A DNA stretch of 64,000 nt from Pseudoips prasinana (lineage: Eukaryota; Arthropoda; Insecta; Lepidoptera; Nolidae), in contig OX621253.1 in assembly GCA_951640165.1 (NCBI GenBank), positions 14,092,001 to 14,156,000 on the forward strand, in the 5' to 3' direction. Numbering within the stretch: position 1 is the stretch's first letter; each line of letters opens with the position of its first letter. The position numbers were made by a program, and so were the translations under genes. This document shows positions 34,867-47,073 of this stretch, piece after piece. Under the pieces are notes generated by a model, which saw nothing but the letters and a program-made list of their open reading frames with translations, was not told the origin of the DNA and ran no database searches.

Positions 34867-35070
34867 TTGACGGGCCAGTTGGCGCGGTTGGTAATTGCTT
34901 GCCTTTCACGCCGTAGGCCGTGGGTTCGTGGCAGGAGAAATATTTGTGTGCATGAACATGTCTGTTTGTCTCGTATCGGTGTAATTATCTATAAAAGTAA
35001 TGTGTTTACAAAAGGAAAGTAGTATATGTAGTATATCAAGCCCAATAATATCCCAGGATATTATTATAAT
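34867..35070 (+). repeat. SINE family A, internally deleted
   Basis: Head 'gacgggccagttggcgcggt' and 'cgtgggttcg', body CATGAACATGTCTGTTTGTC, then a jump from 'agtatatca' to the 3' 'cccaataatatcccaggata'. The 'ccatagtacaagctctgc' block is missing. Confidence 0.82.
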
Positions 35071-36777
35071 TAGAAAAAGTATATAATTGAACTTCGTAAA
35101 AGTGCCTTGACATTTTTATGTAATCTTCATAAAATGATTACTGGCTTCAAATTCACTTTGCAACAATCAATTTAAACATGTATATGGTATAAAATAACAT
35201 CAGATAACCGCTGTTTGGGAAACTATTTTGGTATTACTGTTTTATACGACGGAAAATTGGCTTTTTGTAATAAATTGCGTAGAAAAAAAATGCAGCTGAC
35301 TAATACAAATTGATAACCTCCATTTGAAAGTCTCTTAAATAATAATAATACCCTAATTAATGAACGTACCATACATAGCTGCGTCACAAGAAGAAAATTT
35401 TAATGCCCTGAGAAATATCACGAAGAGCCTGATTTCAGTAGATATATCCTGGCATGTTTAAGAAATCTAAATAGCAAAAGTGTCTACTTAATGAAGGCAT
35501 CATACAAAGCTGAAGTAAAATATTGAAAATTAATTACATTTATAATTACACAGACCAAATAATCGTGCTCCTCACACTAAGATTTGTCCTGGGTGGGGAA
35601 ATTGAACAAAAACATTAATAGCGGTCAACACATAAACTTTATGACCATGATTTGTCACACATTCCTTATCAAAGCATACTAAGCACATATATAAAAGAAC
35701 CGCTAAAATAGAGTGAGGCGAAATTCGAAATTATTATAGGGAAATAAATATAGGTCTTGTATAACTTTTTGATACGGTAAACTAATTTTGGCTAAGAACT
35801 TGCAAAAACTACCAATTTATCTGCTGACAGTATACACCTACAGTTCCCTGAAGAAAGAAAAAGAAAAATATATTTTTGCAAAACAGAACCGAAAAGGAAT
35901 ACCTTTTATATAGTTAGGTGCGTACGTTTTCAAAGCAATTGAATCAAGACAATATGAAAACCCAGCATCCCATCGAGCTCTAATAATCCTGACGCATCAG
36001 GGAAAATCCCGTATCCTGGCAACTCGGACCATAGATTAATAAAAGGTAGCTCAACTGAAGGCGTACAATTAGCGAACTAATAAAATAATAAGCCCGATAA
36101 AAGGCCACATATTCACATTATGAAATCCAACGTTCCTCGAGAAACGATAAATTGTACCTAGTTTTATAACCCTTATCTAGCGCAAGAGCATATAATAAGT
36201 GTAATACTTGCGAGCACGAAGAAGATAAACGAACTGGTGACCCCGATTGACTAATAATTATTGTAATTATGAAACGTTGCGTAGGTACTGCATTTATTCA
36301 ATACACGCGCAAATTGAACGAAGACTTCTATTCGTGGAACAATCCTATTCGTTCAGATCTACCAATGATATTCGTTGAGATCGAATGTAGATTGCGTTTC
36401 GGATTGGGAATAAAACTATACCCAAAAATAAGCTTAAAAGCTGTGCTATTGTCGGTTGGGCTTCCACCATTCTAGAAAACAAAGCCGATGAATAACCACA
36501 CATCGTCAGTAAGGGTGTTAGCATACATTTGATCGGTCATTGTATATCGTACATAGATTAAGGGAAGAACGCCTACCCCGAATAGGTAGAGAGGGTGCTA
36601 GTTCCTGAATATTAAATTTATGTTTTTTATTATTGAGACCGAATTTACACTTTCCTTTGCGAATTAAACTAAATTGAATTGCCTTTATATGTTCGGCAAG
36701 CGCATTAAGTTCTTATTCTCAATACACTTCAACTTCTTAAAGAGATTGATTTGATCCAAGTAGTCCCCCTTAAATTG
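35071..36777. other. intron, nothing recognised
   Basis: AT-rich SH3-gene intron; no exon or repeat that I can support. Confidence 0.5.
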
Positions 36778-36902
36778 TAATGTATTTACAAAAGAAAAGT
36801 ATTATATGTAGTATATAAGTTATCTGGTTTCCATAGTACAAGCTCTGCTTAGTTTGAAATCAGATGGCCGTGTCTGAATAATGTCGCACGATATTATTAT
36901 TG
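36778..36902 (+). repeat. SINE family A, 3' half
   Basis: 'gtatttacaaaagaaaagta', 'ccatagtacaagctctgctt' and the 3' 'gatattattatt' end; 5'-truncated. Confidence 0.85.
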
Positions 36903-37731
36903 TTAAAGTCCGACTTCTTCCCACTAGGTTACCTTCTATGATGGTTTTTATTGTGTTAAGAAAAGATCTCTTCTGAACTAACACTTTAAAAACTTTCTCT
37001 TTTCTTTGTCTCCATTCTTCCACTTTTATTCGATGTCCACCTGACATACCCTTATGCCCATAAAACCCGTATATGAGTAGTTTTTTCTACACTAGGGTGT
37101 GCCTCAATAACATGTAATTCTACCATATTATAAAAGTTGCTCACAGATGCGACTTCGCCTGGGGCACTGAAGGTCGGTATATGAAAAATGTATGAAAACG
37201 CGCATACGTGTCTTGGGCATGGGGTATACAATACAAAAAACGCACAAACGCGTCATGGGCCCAACGTGACGACATTAAATATCTTATGACGACTTATATA
37301 TGTAATGTTCAGGCATATCAAGAGATTAGTTTAGATTTTAATAAGTATAGGTAAATGTTTATTTATGGCCATATGAGTCACGTAAGTAGTCGTAAGCCTA
37401 TTTCAGTTATCTAATTTGTCTTATCTTTGTTTCCAAACACGACGCGGTAAAAGACAATTTATAAGTACCTACAAATATTTGTCTTGGTCTGGGTGTTTTA
37501 TGTGTGTTTATGTATATATTTAGCAAGAATATGCGAGGATCTAGCCCGAAAAACTTTAACCACTGCGGTACAAATGCAGTCAAATACTAATAATCAACAA
37601 TTATGTGTATTTTTCTTATTTCAGATCAGATACAATATAATATTGCTTTTGGTTGAATTGAATAACAACCAAAATATTTTTAATCCCAAAATTGCAAAAC
37701 TTAAAGAGAGAATCTTTATTGGAAATTCATC
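36903..37731. other. intron, nothing recognised
   Basis: No supported features. Confidence 0.5.
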
Positions 37732-38049
37732 ATCATCATATCAGCCAAAAAAGACGTCCACTGCTGGATAAAGACCTCCCCCAAGGGTCTCCACAATGGC
37801 CGGTCTTGTGCTGCCTGCATCCAACGATTTTAGGCGACACTTGCAAGATCGTTGATTCACCTTGTAGAGGGCCTGCCCACGCTACGTCTTCTGGTTCCTG
37901 GTCGCCACTCTAGAACCTTTCTGCCCCAGCGGCGGTCGGTTCTACGAGCTATGTGCCCCGCACAGTGCCACTTCAGTTTGGCAATTCTTTGGGCTACGTC
38001 GGGTACTTTGGTTCGCCTGCGGATTTCGACGTTTCTGATTCGACTTTAG
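37732..38049 (-). mobile_element. 5'-truncated RTE LINE (3' end)
   Basis: CATCATCATCATATCAGCC tail at left, then 'gtccactgctgga', and the ORF2 C-terminal region corresponding to 31759-32035 of the longer copy ('gccactctagaacctttctg', 'ctacgagctatgtgcc'). Ends abruptly near 38049. Confidence 0.85.
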
Positions 38050-39518
38050 ACACTGCTGTATTTGAAGTTAAAATGTATAATTTGCAATTACCCTCAAGGT
38101 ACGTTCTAAATGTATTTTTAGGGAAAATTTGAGTTGTTTAAGTATGGACAAAAATTCAGATTGTACTTGAATACGATTAAATTTATATTTATTTTCTTAC
38201 TGTAAACTCTCTCTACTCAACAGAGGTAAACATTTTTTCGACCTATGAGTAACATTATGTTATAAAATTAGATGAAAAGATAACAAAAGATAAATTATTT
38301 ACAATAATGAAGTCAAATAAATTAGAAATATTTATAGAATACGTGACAAAAATAACTATTGAAACCATAAAAAGGAACAAATCTGTATAAAGTGCATGAT
38401 AAATGTATGTATAATATACAAAAAGACAAAACATAACGATAATAATAAATAAGTACAGTAGTTTCGAATTGTTAAATGTATAGTTCATAAAATAAGATAG
38501 ATATAAGAAAAAATTGTAGGAATATATATTATGTAGCATATATATTACTTACAAACTGTATTAATAGGAAATAAAGAAACTTATTTATATTAAAACAATA
38601 ATAATAAAAAAAAGAAAATAAAGGACAAAAAAGAAAATATACATATCAACAAGGTGTAGACGTAACTAATAAAACTAAGCGCCTTAACTTGCCCCGGCGA
38701 CTTGTTTTCACACCATGTATATAGCATTAATAATAAGTACCTACATAACTTAAGTATTATATCAATAAAGTTTAATATAAAACATGTAAAATGCCATCAC
38801 ATTAGAGCTGCCATCGTGGTCTTATCCTGGATTGCGCTGGGCCCCTCCTGCAGAATAAATCTGGAGTATAAAAAAATTAAAAAAAAAAATGTGTCCAAAT
38901 ATGTTTAGCTGTGTAACATCTCCGACCAATGTCGAGGGTAAAATAGCAAAACAAACAATAAAAAAAAAAACATTATGTTATAATATGATTGCTAGTAAAA
39001 GAATCAGAAAACAGGAAGATAGATACCATACGTTTGTCGACTTGGTCACATTGACTGCATTTGGGGTAACAATAGCAAAGTTCACTCACTGCAAATATAT
39101 ATTAGCACTGTGAGCAAGATCATAGATGTTTGCATTGTCTGCGAACGAATCAGGAGAATCTTAACATACTTACCCGTTTGTTACGATTCTCCTTAGGTAC
39201 CTACATCTACTTGGGAATCGGTTAAGTGACTTCCATACCAGCCAGGAACGTCACATCCTGCGGGAATCTTTATGCCAGGCTTGTCATATTGGTTGACAAT
39301 GGAATCAGGCATTTTATCGCGAAATGCAATAACAATCAAAATATTGAAATTTAAATCTATTGTTACTTCTGCTAATTATAGGTTTAAGCCGGGGTGTAAA
39401 GTACAGCAAGCCGCCAGAAACAAAAAATGGATGGTGAAAAATATCAAGCAGTACCTAATTATAGTAATTTTGACCACAATTTATATAAATAGACTCTATA
39501 AATAAGATATATGTAATA
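38050..39518. other. intron, very AT-rich
   Basis: AT-rich with poly-purine runs (38590-38640). No exon recognised. Confidence 0.5.
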
Positions 39519-39781
39519 CTAGCGGCCCGGTACGTGCTTCGCTACGTATAAGGTATAGTAATAAAAAAATGATTATTAATTTCATTTATTCAAACAAAAA
39601 AATATTTCAAATTGCTTAAAGATGTTGATTTTACAATTTTTCAAGACTTTTTTTAAATTTTCTCTACGTACAAACCTTCCCTGGACTTCCACGAATAATT
39701 CAAGATCAACATTAGCCAAATCGGTAAAGGCGTTGTTGAGTTATAACATTACAACGAAAAGTGGCATTGATTTTTATAATA

Positions 39782-41063
39782 GGTCTTTACCTATGAAATT
39801 GCCGTTTTGTATGAAAAAATTTAAACGAATTTTTTTCATGAATTTTTTTATTTGTATTAATCGAAGTAATCACCCATGCAATCAATGCATCTTTGCCATC
39901 GCAGTGGCAGTTTATTGATGCCCTTCTTAAAGAAATCAGCTGGACGGGAGGCAACAAATTCTTCAAAGGCATTTTGTACTGCCTCTCGGGTATTGAATTT
40001 TTTTCCCGCCAAGAAGTTATCCAAATTCTGGAAAAAGTAGTAGTCTGTAGGCGCAAGGTCTGGTGAGTAGGGCGGATGACGGAGAGCTTCCAACCCCAGT
40101 TCTTGCAGCTTGGAGACCGTCTGCTGTGCAGTATGAGGTCGCGCGTTGTCGTGCAGGAGCAGCGGAGACGAGCGATTGACCAATGCTGGTTGGAGATGCG
40201 CCAGCTTCTCCATCATTGTGCTCAGTTCTTCACAGTACACATCTGCAGTAATGCTCACCCCGTTTGGTAAGAAGCTGTGATGAATCACACCGGCGCTAGA
40301 CCACCAAACAGTGACCATCACTTTTCTAGGGGTAAGTTTTCGTTTAGGGCATTGTTTAGGTGCTGAACCAGGATCCAACCAACTTGCTGAGCGCTTGCGG
40401 TTATCAAACAGAATCCATTTTTCATCGCAGGTAACAATGCGGTTCAAAATTCCTTCATTTGTGTGTCTGTTGAGCAGTGCAAGGCACGTCTCGACGCGTA
40501 CTTCGCGCTGGCGATCATTGAGTTCGTGGGGCACCCATTTGTCAAGCTTTTTTACCTTGCCAATTTGACGCAAATGGACCAATATTGTTTTGACGCTAAC
40601 GTCGAAAGCTGCTGCTAATTCAGCCGTAGATTGTGTATCATCAGCTTCCACAACCGCCTTTAATTCGTCATTGTCGACCAAAGTCTTCGGACGACCGCGA
40701 GGTTCATTTTTCAGGTCGAAATTTCCAGAACGGAAGCGAGCAAACCAATAACAGGTGGTGCGTTGGTTTGTAGTGTTAGCTCCGTAAACGTCGTTGATGT
40801 TGCGTGCCGCTTGTGCCGCGTTGCTGCCACGACGGTACTCATATTCCATAATTACTCGAATTTTTTACGTATCCATGATGACGAAAAAGATTGAAATGCG
40901 ATGAAAATGTAACACTAATCAATAAAGAAATGACTACTTTTGGAAAAAAGAATCCATGTTTTTAAAATAAAATTAATTTGAAATTAGAATTCTTAGCCAA
41001 ACAAAAATTATTTTGATTTGAAATGGCCAGTACTGCAGAACGGCAATTTCATAGGTAAAGACC
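39782..41063 (-). mobile_element. mariner transposon, complete (cecropia-type)
   Basis: 1,282 bp between perfect 25-bp inverted repeats beginning GGTCTTTACCTATGAAATTG, with TA target duplications at 39780-39781 and 41064-41065. It carries one uninterrupted transposase gene. Size, TIR length and TA target are those of mariner elements. Confidence 0.97.
39857..40849 (-). CDS. mariner transposase, apparently intact
   Basis: 330 codons without interruption, starting at the first Met after an in-frame stop upstream. Order: N-terminal helix-turn-helix with GSNAAQAARNINDVYG and CYWFARFRSGNF, a GRPKTL linker hook, a second helix-turn-helix (TAELAAAFDVSVKTILVHLR), the mariner signature WVPHEL (about residue 105), then the catalytic domain with Asp in VTCDEKW, Asp in LLHDNARPHT, and Asp in PYSPDLAPTDY. 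Exactly 34 residues separate the last two Asps, so DD34D. The C-terminus INKLPLRWQRCIDCMGDYFD closes as in the cecropia/Hsmar1 group. It cuts and pastes the element through TA sites. All key residues are present, so it may encode active enzyme; expression is unknown. Confidence 0.97.
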   Translation of the reverse strand: MEYEYRRGSNAAQAARNINDVYGANTTNQRTTCYWFARFRSGNFDLKNEPRGRPKTLVDNDELKAVVEADDTQSTAELAAAFDVSVKTILVHLRQIGKVKKLDKWVPHELNDRQREVRVETCLALLNRHTNEGILNRIVTCDEKWILFDNRKRSASWLDPGSAPKQCPKRKLTPRKVMVTVWWSSAGVIHHSFLPNGVSITADVYCEELSTMMEKLAHLQPALVNRSSPLLLHDNARPHTAQQTVSKLQELGLEALRHPPYSPDLAPTDYYFFQNLDNFLAGKKFNTREAVQNAFEEFVASRPADFFKKGINKLPLRWQRCIDCMGDYFD

Positions 41064-41100
41064 TAATATTATAGATTTATACATAATTATAGCAATATTT

Positions 41101-41345
41101 GACTGGCCTGTTCGCCTAGTGGTTAGTGACGCTGACTGCTAATCCAGAGGTCGTGGGTTCAAACACCATCTTAGTGTGATGGGCACGATTAAATTTTGTT
41201 CTGTATCTACATGTAATTTATCTACAATATGTAGTAAGTGTTTAGAAATATATATCTATGTTTATCAGTTGTCTGTTTGCCATAGTACAGGCTCTGCCTA
41301 GTATGGGATCAGTGTGTTAGTTGTCACAAGATGTTTATTTATTTA
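41101..41345 (+). repeat. SINE family D (tRNA-headed)
   Basis: Head GCCTGTTCGCCTAGTGGTTA (A box) and 'gtcgtgggttcaaac' (B box), a body, then 'gccatagtacaggctctgcc' like family A and a TTTA-repeat tail. The other copy is 43845-44337, reverse. Confidence 0.8.
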
Positions 41346-42760
41346 TTTTATTTACTAACACACCGCAAAATAAATTAACACACCGCACACATACTTTTGT
41401 CCTATCTTTTTCCTTTCTTTGTTTTGCTCTCTGTTGTTTCTTCGTTGTAAACAAATCATGAAATAAATAATACTAGGCCATATTGTACCAGTACATATGT
41501 ACATACCTAGTAGTATATACTGGCCTATATAAGAGTATTCAGAATATAGAATAGAATATATATATATATATATAGAATATTTTATTATATATTATATTCT
41601 ATTCTATTCTATATAATATATATATATATATACTTCGAGAACGTTCTTTATATGTATATAATAATATGTGCAAGCATCATGAAAAGGAGAGCGCACTGCT
41701 TCCCAAGATACGAGTTTACTTATACTTAGGAGACCGAAACTCGGCTCGAATAGACATTTTTCAAACTATAATATTATGATTGCTAATATTGAATGCAACT
41801 AACAATTAATTTTAATGTGATCTTTTAAAACGATTCACACAAAACATGGAAGTGCCCATGATAACAAGTTCCTGTCGGACAGATAACACGCGCTTGATGC
41901 AAACAATTTTATCAATATAAAATTGCCAACTCGCGCAATACGTCACTGTAAAAAAAACAACAACTCTGATATTATTGAAACCAGATACATTATATACGCC
42001 CCAAACAATATATTCCCAGAACGATAAAATTAGTATTACACCTTCCAGGCACGTTTTAACGTAACGGACGGTTTCATTGTCTGCTTACGTCACTACATGT
42101 GTTTCAATGTAGAATTACAATGCGGAAAACATTCAATAAACGTTCAATACTAATTTGAACAAATGGTCGCCTATTGTAGACTGTTAACAGGCTTCTACTT
42201 TTGAATTTTAATTTGTGCTACGGACTATTAATCAATTCCTTACTCATGATAAAATTAAGCTTATCGTTGATGAAGGCAAGAGGCAAGGGAAACAGCGGTA
42301 AATAAAACACGCGAAAATGAGCTCTATATAACTGACCCTTGTAAAATAATAAAAACTTGTGAGTAATAATAATGCGGTCATATGAATTGTTATTTTTAAG
42401 TACCTAATTGCTATGTGCCTAGGGAAGGTGCAGATACCAAATATATTTATTAAGCTTAAATTTATAACCTTATATGTTTGTACTTGATATCAACACTGTT
42501 TGATTAAACCTCTTTAATATAATAATAAATAAACTGCCGCCCCCCTAGTCCTGTACGTTCAGGGTTATAGATTTATATAAAGAGCTTTCTTTTGCCAGCT
42601 ATGTTGACTGTAGATATGTCACAGCATAATAAATGTCTTTGCTGTCATTTTACAAAGGTATACTTCAATTTACTCACCGGAATTATAGAACACAAAGTAA
42701 TATCTGCCACGACCAGATCAGACCGTTTCGTTCTTATGCCTGGCTACACCCCATTTTATC
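41346..42760. other. intron; AT microsatellite and nothing else recognised
   Basis: 41540-41635 is an (AT)n-rich palindromic microsatellite with 'attct' repeats. The rest is AT-rich without supported features. Confidence 0.5.
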
Positions 42761-42887
42761 GTACACACGGCCACATATCAAGCTATTCATTTCCAATATA
42801 AGCTGAACAGTCATTGTATGGAAATCCTATACAACGCGAGATCAGCTTATACTGGAAATGTATAGCTTGATGTGTAGCCGTGTGTAC
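42761..42887. mobile_element. MITE (GTACACACGGCCACATATCA termini)
   Basis: 127 bp with ends GTACACACGGC and its complement and arms that pair over about 45 bp ('caagctattcatttcc' against 'ggaaatgtatagcttg'). Confidence 0.85.
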
Positions 42888-43844
42888 CATACTAGTCTCA
42901 CACGTATAAACTAACGAGCGCGGTCAAAATATAATGAACATAAAACCATCAAAACACGTAAAAACAGGGTAAAACATAACAAAATCATTAATTGCAAAAA
43001 AAATATTATCTTTATATGTAGTCACATTTGGCGTAGATACATATATGTTTTTAACATGATGAACTTCGTCTAAAAACTTGCGGAAAAACATTAGGCTGAT
43101 GTCAGCGCCTTAAAAGTCTACTTCAAACTGCCAAAAATAAACCTCTAGTAATCAACTGAAAATAGGTTATTTTGGAGGAAATAGGTAAATACAAAACTGG
43201 ATTTAATATTGTTTTCTTTTTTACACGCATGCGTGTGGAGCGAGACAGTATCAGCAGAGGGAACGCTCTTAAATTAGTAAAACTTAATAACAATAACTTT
43301 ATAATCAAAATAGCCACAGCAGCCAAGATATCTTTTCATTTGTATGTTTAATTTTATCTAGCACTATTTGCCTTGACGATTAGAATCAGAATCATTTGTT
43401 TGCTGGAACATGGTAATATTGGTGTTACATAATTATGCTCTACATATTCTGTCATCAATGTATGACCTGCAAATTTAGATATATATTAGGTACCTACATT
43501 ACTCGTATTATTAATTCATTGTATTACATTAAATATATTATTTATAATTGAAATTAAATTATATTCTTATTAATATTGAACTATGTCAACTTATCTTCTA
43601 GGTATTTTTTTAATTTGTAATATTTTATTTTACGTAACATAATAGATTGGCAATGCTTCACGCAATGCTTGCTTCCTGATGTTCAAAATGAAGATTTAGT
43701 AAGCCAAAACTATGGTAAAGTTATCACCACCCCTTTGTATTATTTTAAGTTTAATTGGCTACACCTACAGCATAAATTATCACGCTAATTAATATGGAGT
43801 ATGGTAAATAAACGTGAGATGACTTTTACAAGTGTTTTATAGCG
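42888..43844. other. intron, nothing recognised
   Basis: AT-rich with no supported features. Confidence 0.5.
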
Positions 43845-44337
43845 CATTAATTAATAATAAGGTATCTTGGGACAATTACCACACTGCCATCTGATCCCAA
43901 ACTGCAGATCCCATAATATGTTACCAGGTAACCACTAAACATACCTACTTATTTATTACTAAATAGATAAATTACTTGCTGTGTGGTGACGGCATAGAAT
44001 ATCATCACCCCATCCCGTGGGGGGCGTAGAAATCGTCCGAGGGAATACTTACCAGAGAACGGGCAGCAGTGTTTTTCTGTGAACTATGACCATCAAACTG
44101 TGATTGCCAAGAGTGGCGATTATGGCATATCCCCCTTTCATTGGTGAGGCTTTTGCAACGGAAGGGACGTACTTTGGCTGACATGATGATGATTATGATG
44201 GTGAGATAAATTACGCCTAGACACAGAACAAATAATCTTACTTATCAAACAACGATTGGTCCTGGGTGGAAGCCGAACCCACAAGCCCTGACTTAGCATT
44301 CAAGGCCACTAACCACTAGACCAATAAGCCAGTCAAT
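43845..44337 (-). repeat. SINE family D, split by an RTE-derived element
   Basis: Left part ends and right part resumes at the duplicated AGATAAATTAC (43965-43975 and 44204-44214). Head at right: minus-strand 'ggcttattggtctagtggtt' and B-box 'gggttcggcttcc'. Confidence 0.82.
43976..44203 (+). mobile_element. RTE-derived short element, full-length with target duplication
   Basis: Starts TTGCTGTGTGGTGACGGCAT and ends with an ATGATGATG-rich tail, flanked by the 11-bp duplication AGATAAATTAC. The first three quarters match the 5' end of the RTE LINE (33700 downwards); the last quarter ('gaggctttt ... ttggctgacatgatgatg') matches the LINE's 3' end. No tRNA, 7SL or 5S head. Confidence 0.88.
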
Positions 44338-44820
44338 TAGTAAGCCAAAGCAATGATAAAGATACCGGCAACACTGGATTTTTTAATTAAAATTGATATG
44401 GCAATAGACAAGAGTTTGTCTTTTACAAGGAGTTTTGGCGCCAACGCGGAGAAAGACGCATCAGGGCTTTGATTCATTTTAAAAAACTGGTGTAAATTAA
44501 AGTTTTTATGTGAAAATATGGTGGATTTTAGACATAACATCATGGACAACGTACACAAATGGAGGAAAGTGCCATATTGCCGTGAATTGCTATTTTCTGT
44601 GTTGAATCTAAAACACCAGATAAGCCTCTAGTAAAGTCTCCACTGCTTTACTGGGAACGACAAGGACTACGTATGACTTGACTGTGACGGACTTTACTTG
44701 ACATGACGAAAATAAATAAAATATAAATATATTTTACGGAAGGCTCATAAGGCCGAAGAAGCCAGAGCAGTAATCCTAAATTCAAAAAAAAACAAATGTC
44801 ATAAAAAAGTGTCTTACAGT
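44338..44820. other. intron, nothing recognised
   Basis: No supported features. Confidence 0.45.
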
Positions 44821-44998
44821 AACAATAATACTTGTGATATTATTTACACACGGCCATCGGATTCCAAACTAAGCAGAGCTTGTACTACGGAAACCAGATA
44901 ACTGATATATACTATTTTTCTTCTGTAAATAAATACTTATATAGATAATTACACCCAGACTCAGAACAAACAGACATGTTCATGCACACATATATCTG
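44821..44998 (-). repeat. SINE family A, head missing
   Basis: Reverse-oriented from 'gatattatttacacacggcc' to 'gttcatgcacacatatatctg'; the tRNA-like head is lost at 44998. Confidence 0.85.
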
Positions 44999-45457
44999 CT
45001 GCGTAGAAGTATTTACCACGGCAACCGAAAATATCACGAGGACGTGCTGCTTTATAAGAAAATGGTCTTATTAATTGTACAATTTGAGAAGCAGGAAAGA
45101 AGCGATAACGCACTGCACGTAACATTACCATGCTAATCGGCAAGGCAAACGTATAGTAAATAAATAATAAATAAATAAAAAATGTTTTTATTCACGTAGA
45201 CTTTAAAAAAGCGCTTGTAAATAGTCAGAACATGTTTGTAGTAATATAGTTGTATACATTAGATATTATTTCTAGTAACATAGATATTTAGGTACATCTT
45301 GTATGAAAACATTTATAAAATTTATTTTATTACAGAAATGATATTTAGCTAGCTCGTATCAAGTTATTGTCAAGAGATTATGTTTAATTATCTAGTTTAA
45401 GTCTAATATTTTGACTACAAATACATATACAGTAACATATAGAGCTCAAGATACAAA
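44999..45457. other. intron, nothing recognised
   Basis: Holds a short 'aataaataataaataaataaa' run near 45158-45180 and AT-rich sequence. Confidence 0.45.
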
Positions 45458-46155
45458 TCACACTAATACATATTATAAAGGCGAAAGTTTGTGAGTGTGG
45501 GGGTGTGTATGTTGTTACTTCTTCACGCAAAAACTACCGAACGGATTTTGATGAAACTGTAGTAAATCTATACATATAATAAAATCGTAGGAAAGTCAAC
45601 ACTGTACATTGAATATTTTTTATAAAGGATACTTGGGGCGTGATCTACAATCGATATCGAGGCCAAAAATATAGTTTTTAGAATTTTTATCTGTTTGTCT
45701 GTATGTATGTCCGGGCTAAACTCAAAAAGTATTCCATGGATTTACTTCAAGTTTTGTATGAATATTACTAAGAGGTCGAGTCAACATATAGGGTACATAT
45801 TATCACGCTATTACCTACGGGGGAGGAGCTGTGATCTATCTATACATATAATAAAATCGTAGGAAAGTCAAAACTGTAGGTACATTGAATATTTTTTATA
45901 AAGGATACTTGGGGCGTGATCTACAATCGATATCGAGGCCAAAAATATAGTTTTTAGAATTTTTTTCTGTTTGTCTGTATGTATGTCCGGGGTAAACTCA
46001 AAAAGTATTCCATGGATTTACTTAAAATTTTGCATGAATATTACTAAGAGGTCGAGTCAACATATAGGGTACATATTATCACGCCATCACTTACAGGGGA
46101 GGGGCTGTGATAATTTGTAAAGTTTAACGCGGATAAAACCGCGGGGCACAGCTAG
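45458..46155 (+). mobile_element. Helitron enclosing two tandem Helitron-like units
   Basis: Outer element starts TCACACTAATACATATTATA after an A and ends GGGCACAGCTAG before a T, with the pre-terminal hairpin CGCGGATAAAACCGCG. Inside, a unit starting TCTATACATATAATAAAATC occurs twice in direct order (45567-45838 and 45839-about 46112), over 90% alike by eye. Confidence 0.82.
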
Positions 46156-46186
46156 TAGCTTATATATTCGAATAACACATAGGCTA

Positions 46187-46348
46187 ACACACTAATATTA
46201 TAAAAGCGAAAGTTTGTGAGTGTGTATGTTTGTTAATTCTTCACTCAAAAACTACAGAACGGATTTCTATGAAACTTTGTAGTAATATAGCTTATTAAAT
46301 TTTTAATTAATAAAGTTTAACGCAGGTAAAACCGCAGGGCACAGCTAG
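46187..46348 (+). mobile_element. short Helitron
   Basis: 'acactaatattataaaagcg' start, 'aaaactacagaacggattt', then 'gcaggtaaaaccgcagggca' and CAGCTAG end before T. The very 5' TC is degraded. Confidence 0.8.
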
Positions 46349-46695
46349 TTATTAAATAAAAATACGAAAGATTTAATAATAAAATGCAATGTTCAACTTG
46401 TTTCACATGCTATGTAACATTAACCTCATTCACAATTGGGCCGAAAGCAAATAAACCCCGTCTATATTAGTTAAAGCCGTCTGACATAACAGACGTAATA
46501 AAAAACGTCCCTAAACATCGTATACCGCAGTACTGGGCCCTCACTTGCTCAACCAACTTCTATGTTGATACTATAAATACACAACTTGTACGATTCGAAA
46601 GTAGTGCAGAACGAACTTAATGCGTTTTTCTCAAGATTACTGTGACTATTCTCGTTTACTCAATGTTGAAATATTATGAGAAATTACTCATAAGA
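46349..46695. other. intron, nothing recognised
   Basis: AT-rich, no supported features. Confidence 0.45.
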
Positions 46696-47073
46696 TAATA
46701 ATAATAATGTCCTCCTAGCCGAATTTTAGCCACGGCGGCCAGTCTCAATGGAGACTAGCCATCTGCGCAGGACATATTACAGAGCACAAGTGTGTGCGCA
46801 AACACAGGGGCACTTTCTATTCCATCACTTTCATGATCCGATGGGACGACTAGCGACACGACCAGAGGTCAGGTACAGGACCGACGGCTATACGTGCTCT
46901 CCAAGGCAATATAATACCGCCATCTCCTTTCCTCCTCCTGACTTTGAGCTGATACTGATTTTTTTTTCTTTTTACAGAATAATTCTAAATTTACTTTTGT
47001 TCCGATCCAGGATTTTAACCCAGGGCCGCGTTGTCTGCGGTTGAACACGCTACCGCTAGACCAACGGAGCAGT
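46696..47073 (-). repeat. SINE family B, near full-length
   Basis: Reverse-oriented, from 'ataatgtcctcctagccgaa' to the tRNA-like head 'ctctagcggtagcgtgttcaa' read on the minus strand near 47040-47073. Confidence 0.85.

Larger units (their letters stand above)
39519..41075 (-). mobile_element. Helitron interrupted by a mariner
   Basis: Minus-strand 5' end TCTATAATATTA at 41075 after an A, and 3' end GGGCCGCTAG at 39522-39519 before a T. Subtracting the mariner and one TA leaves about 273 bp, the size of the clean Helitron at 52463-52737. Confidence 0.72.

Noticed and set aside
36269..36475. 68-codon plus-strand open frame in the SH3-gene intron
   Set aside because: No homology recognised, no exon signals, and short enough for chance.
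38255..38539. 94-codon hydrophobic minus-strand open frame
   Set aside because: Composition follows from very AT-rich DNA (Phe, Ile, Tyr, Leu); no other support.
41540..41640. AT-rich palindrome as a MITE
   Set aside because: It is an (AT)n microsatellite with ATTCT repeats; the apparent inverted repeat follows from the simple sequence.
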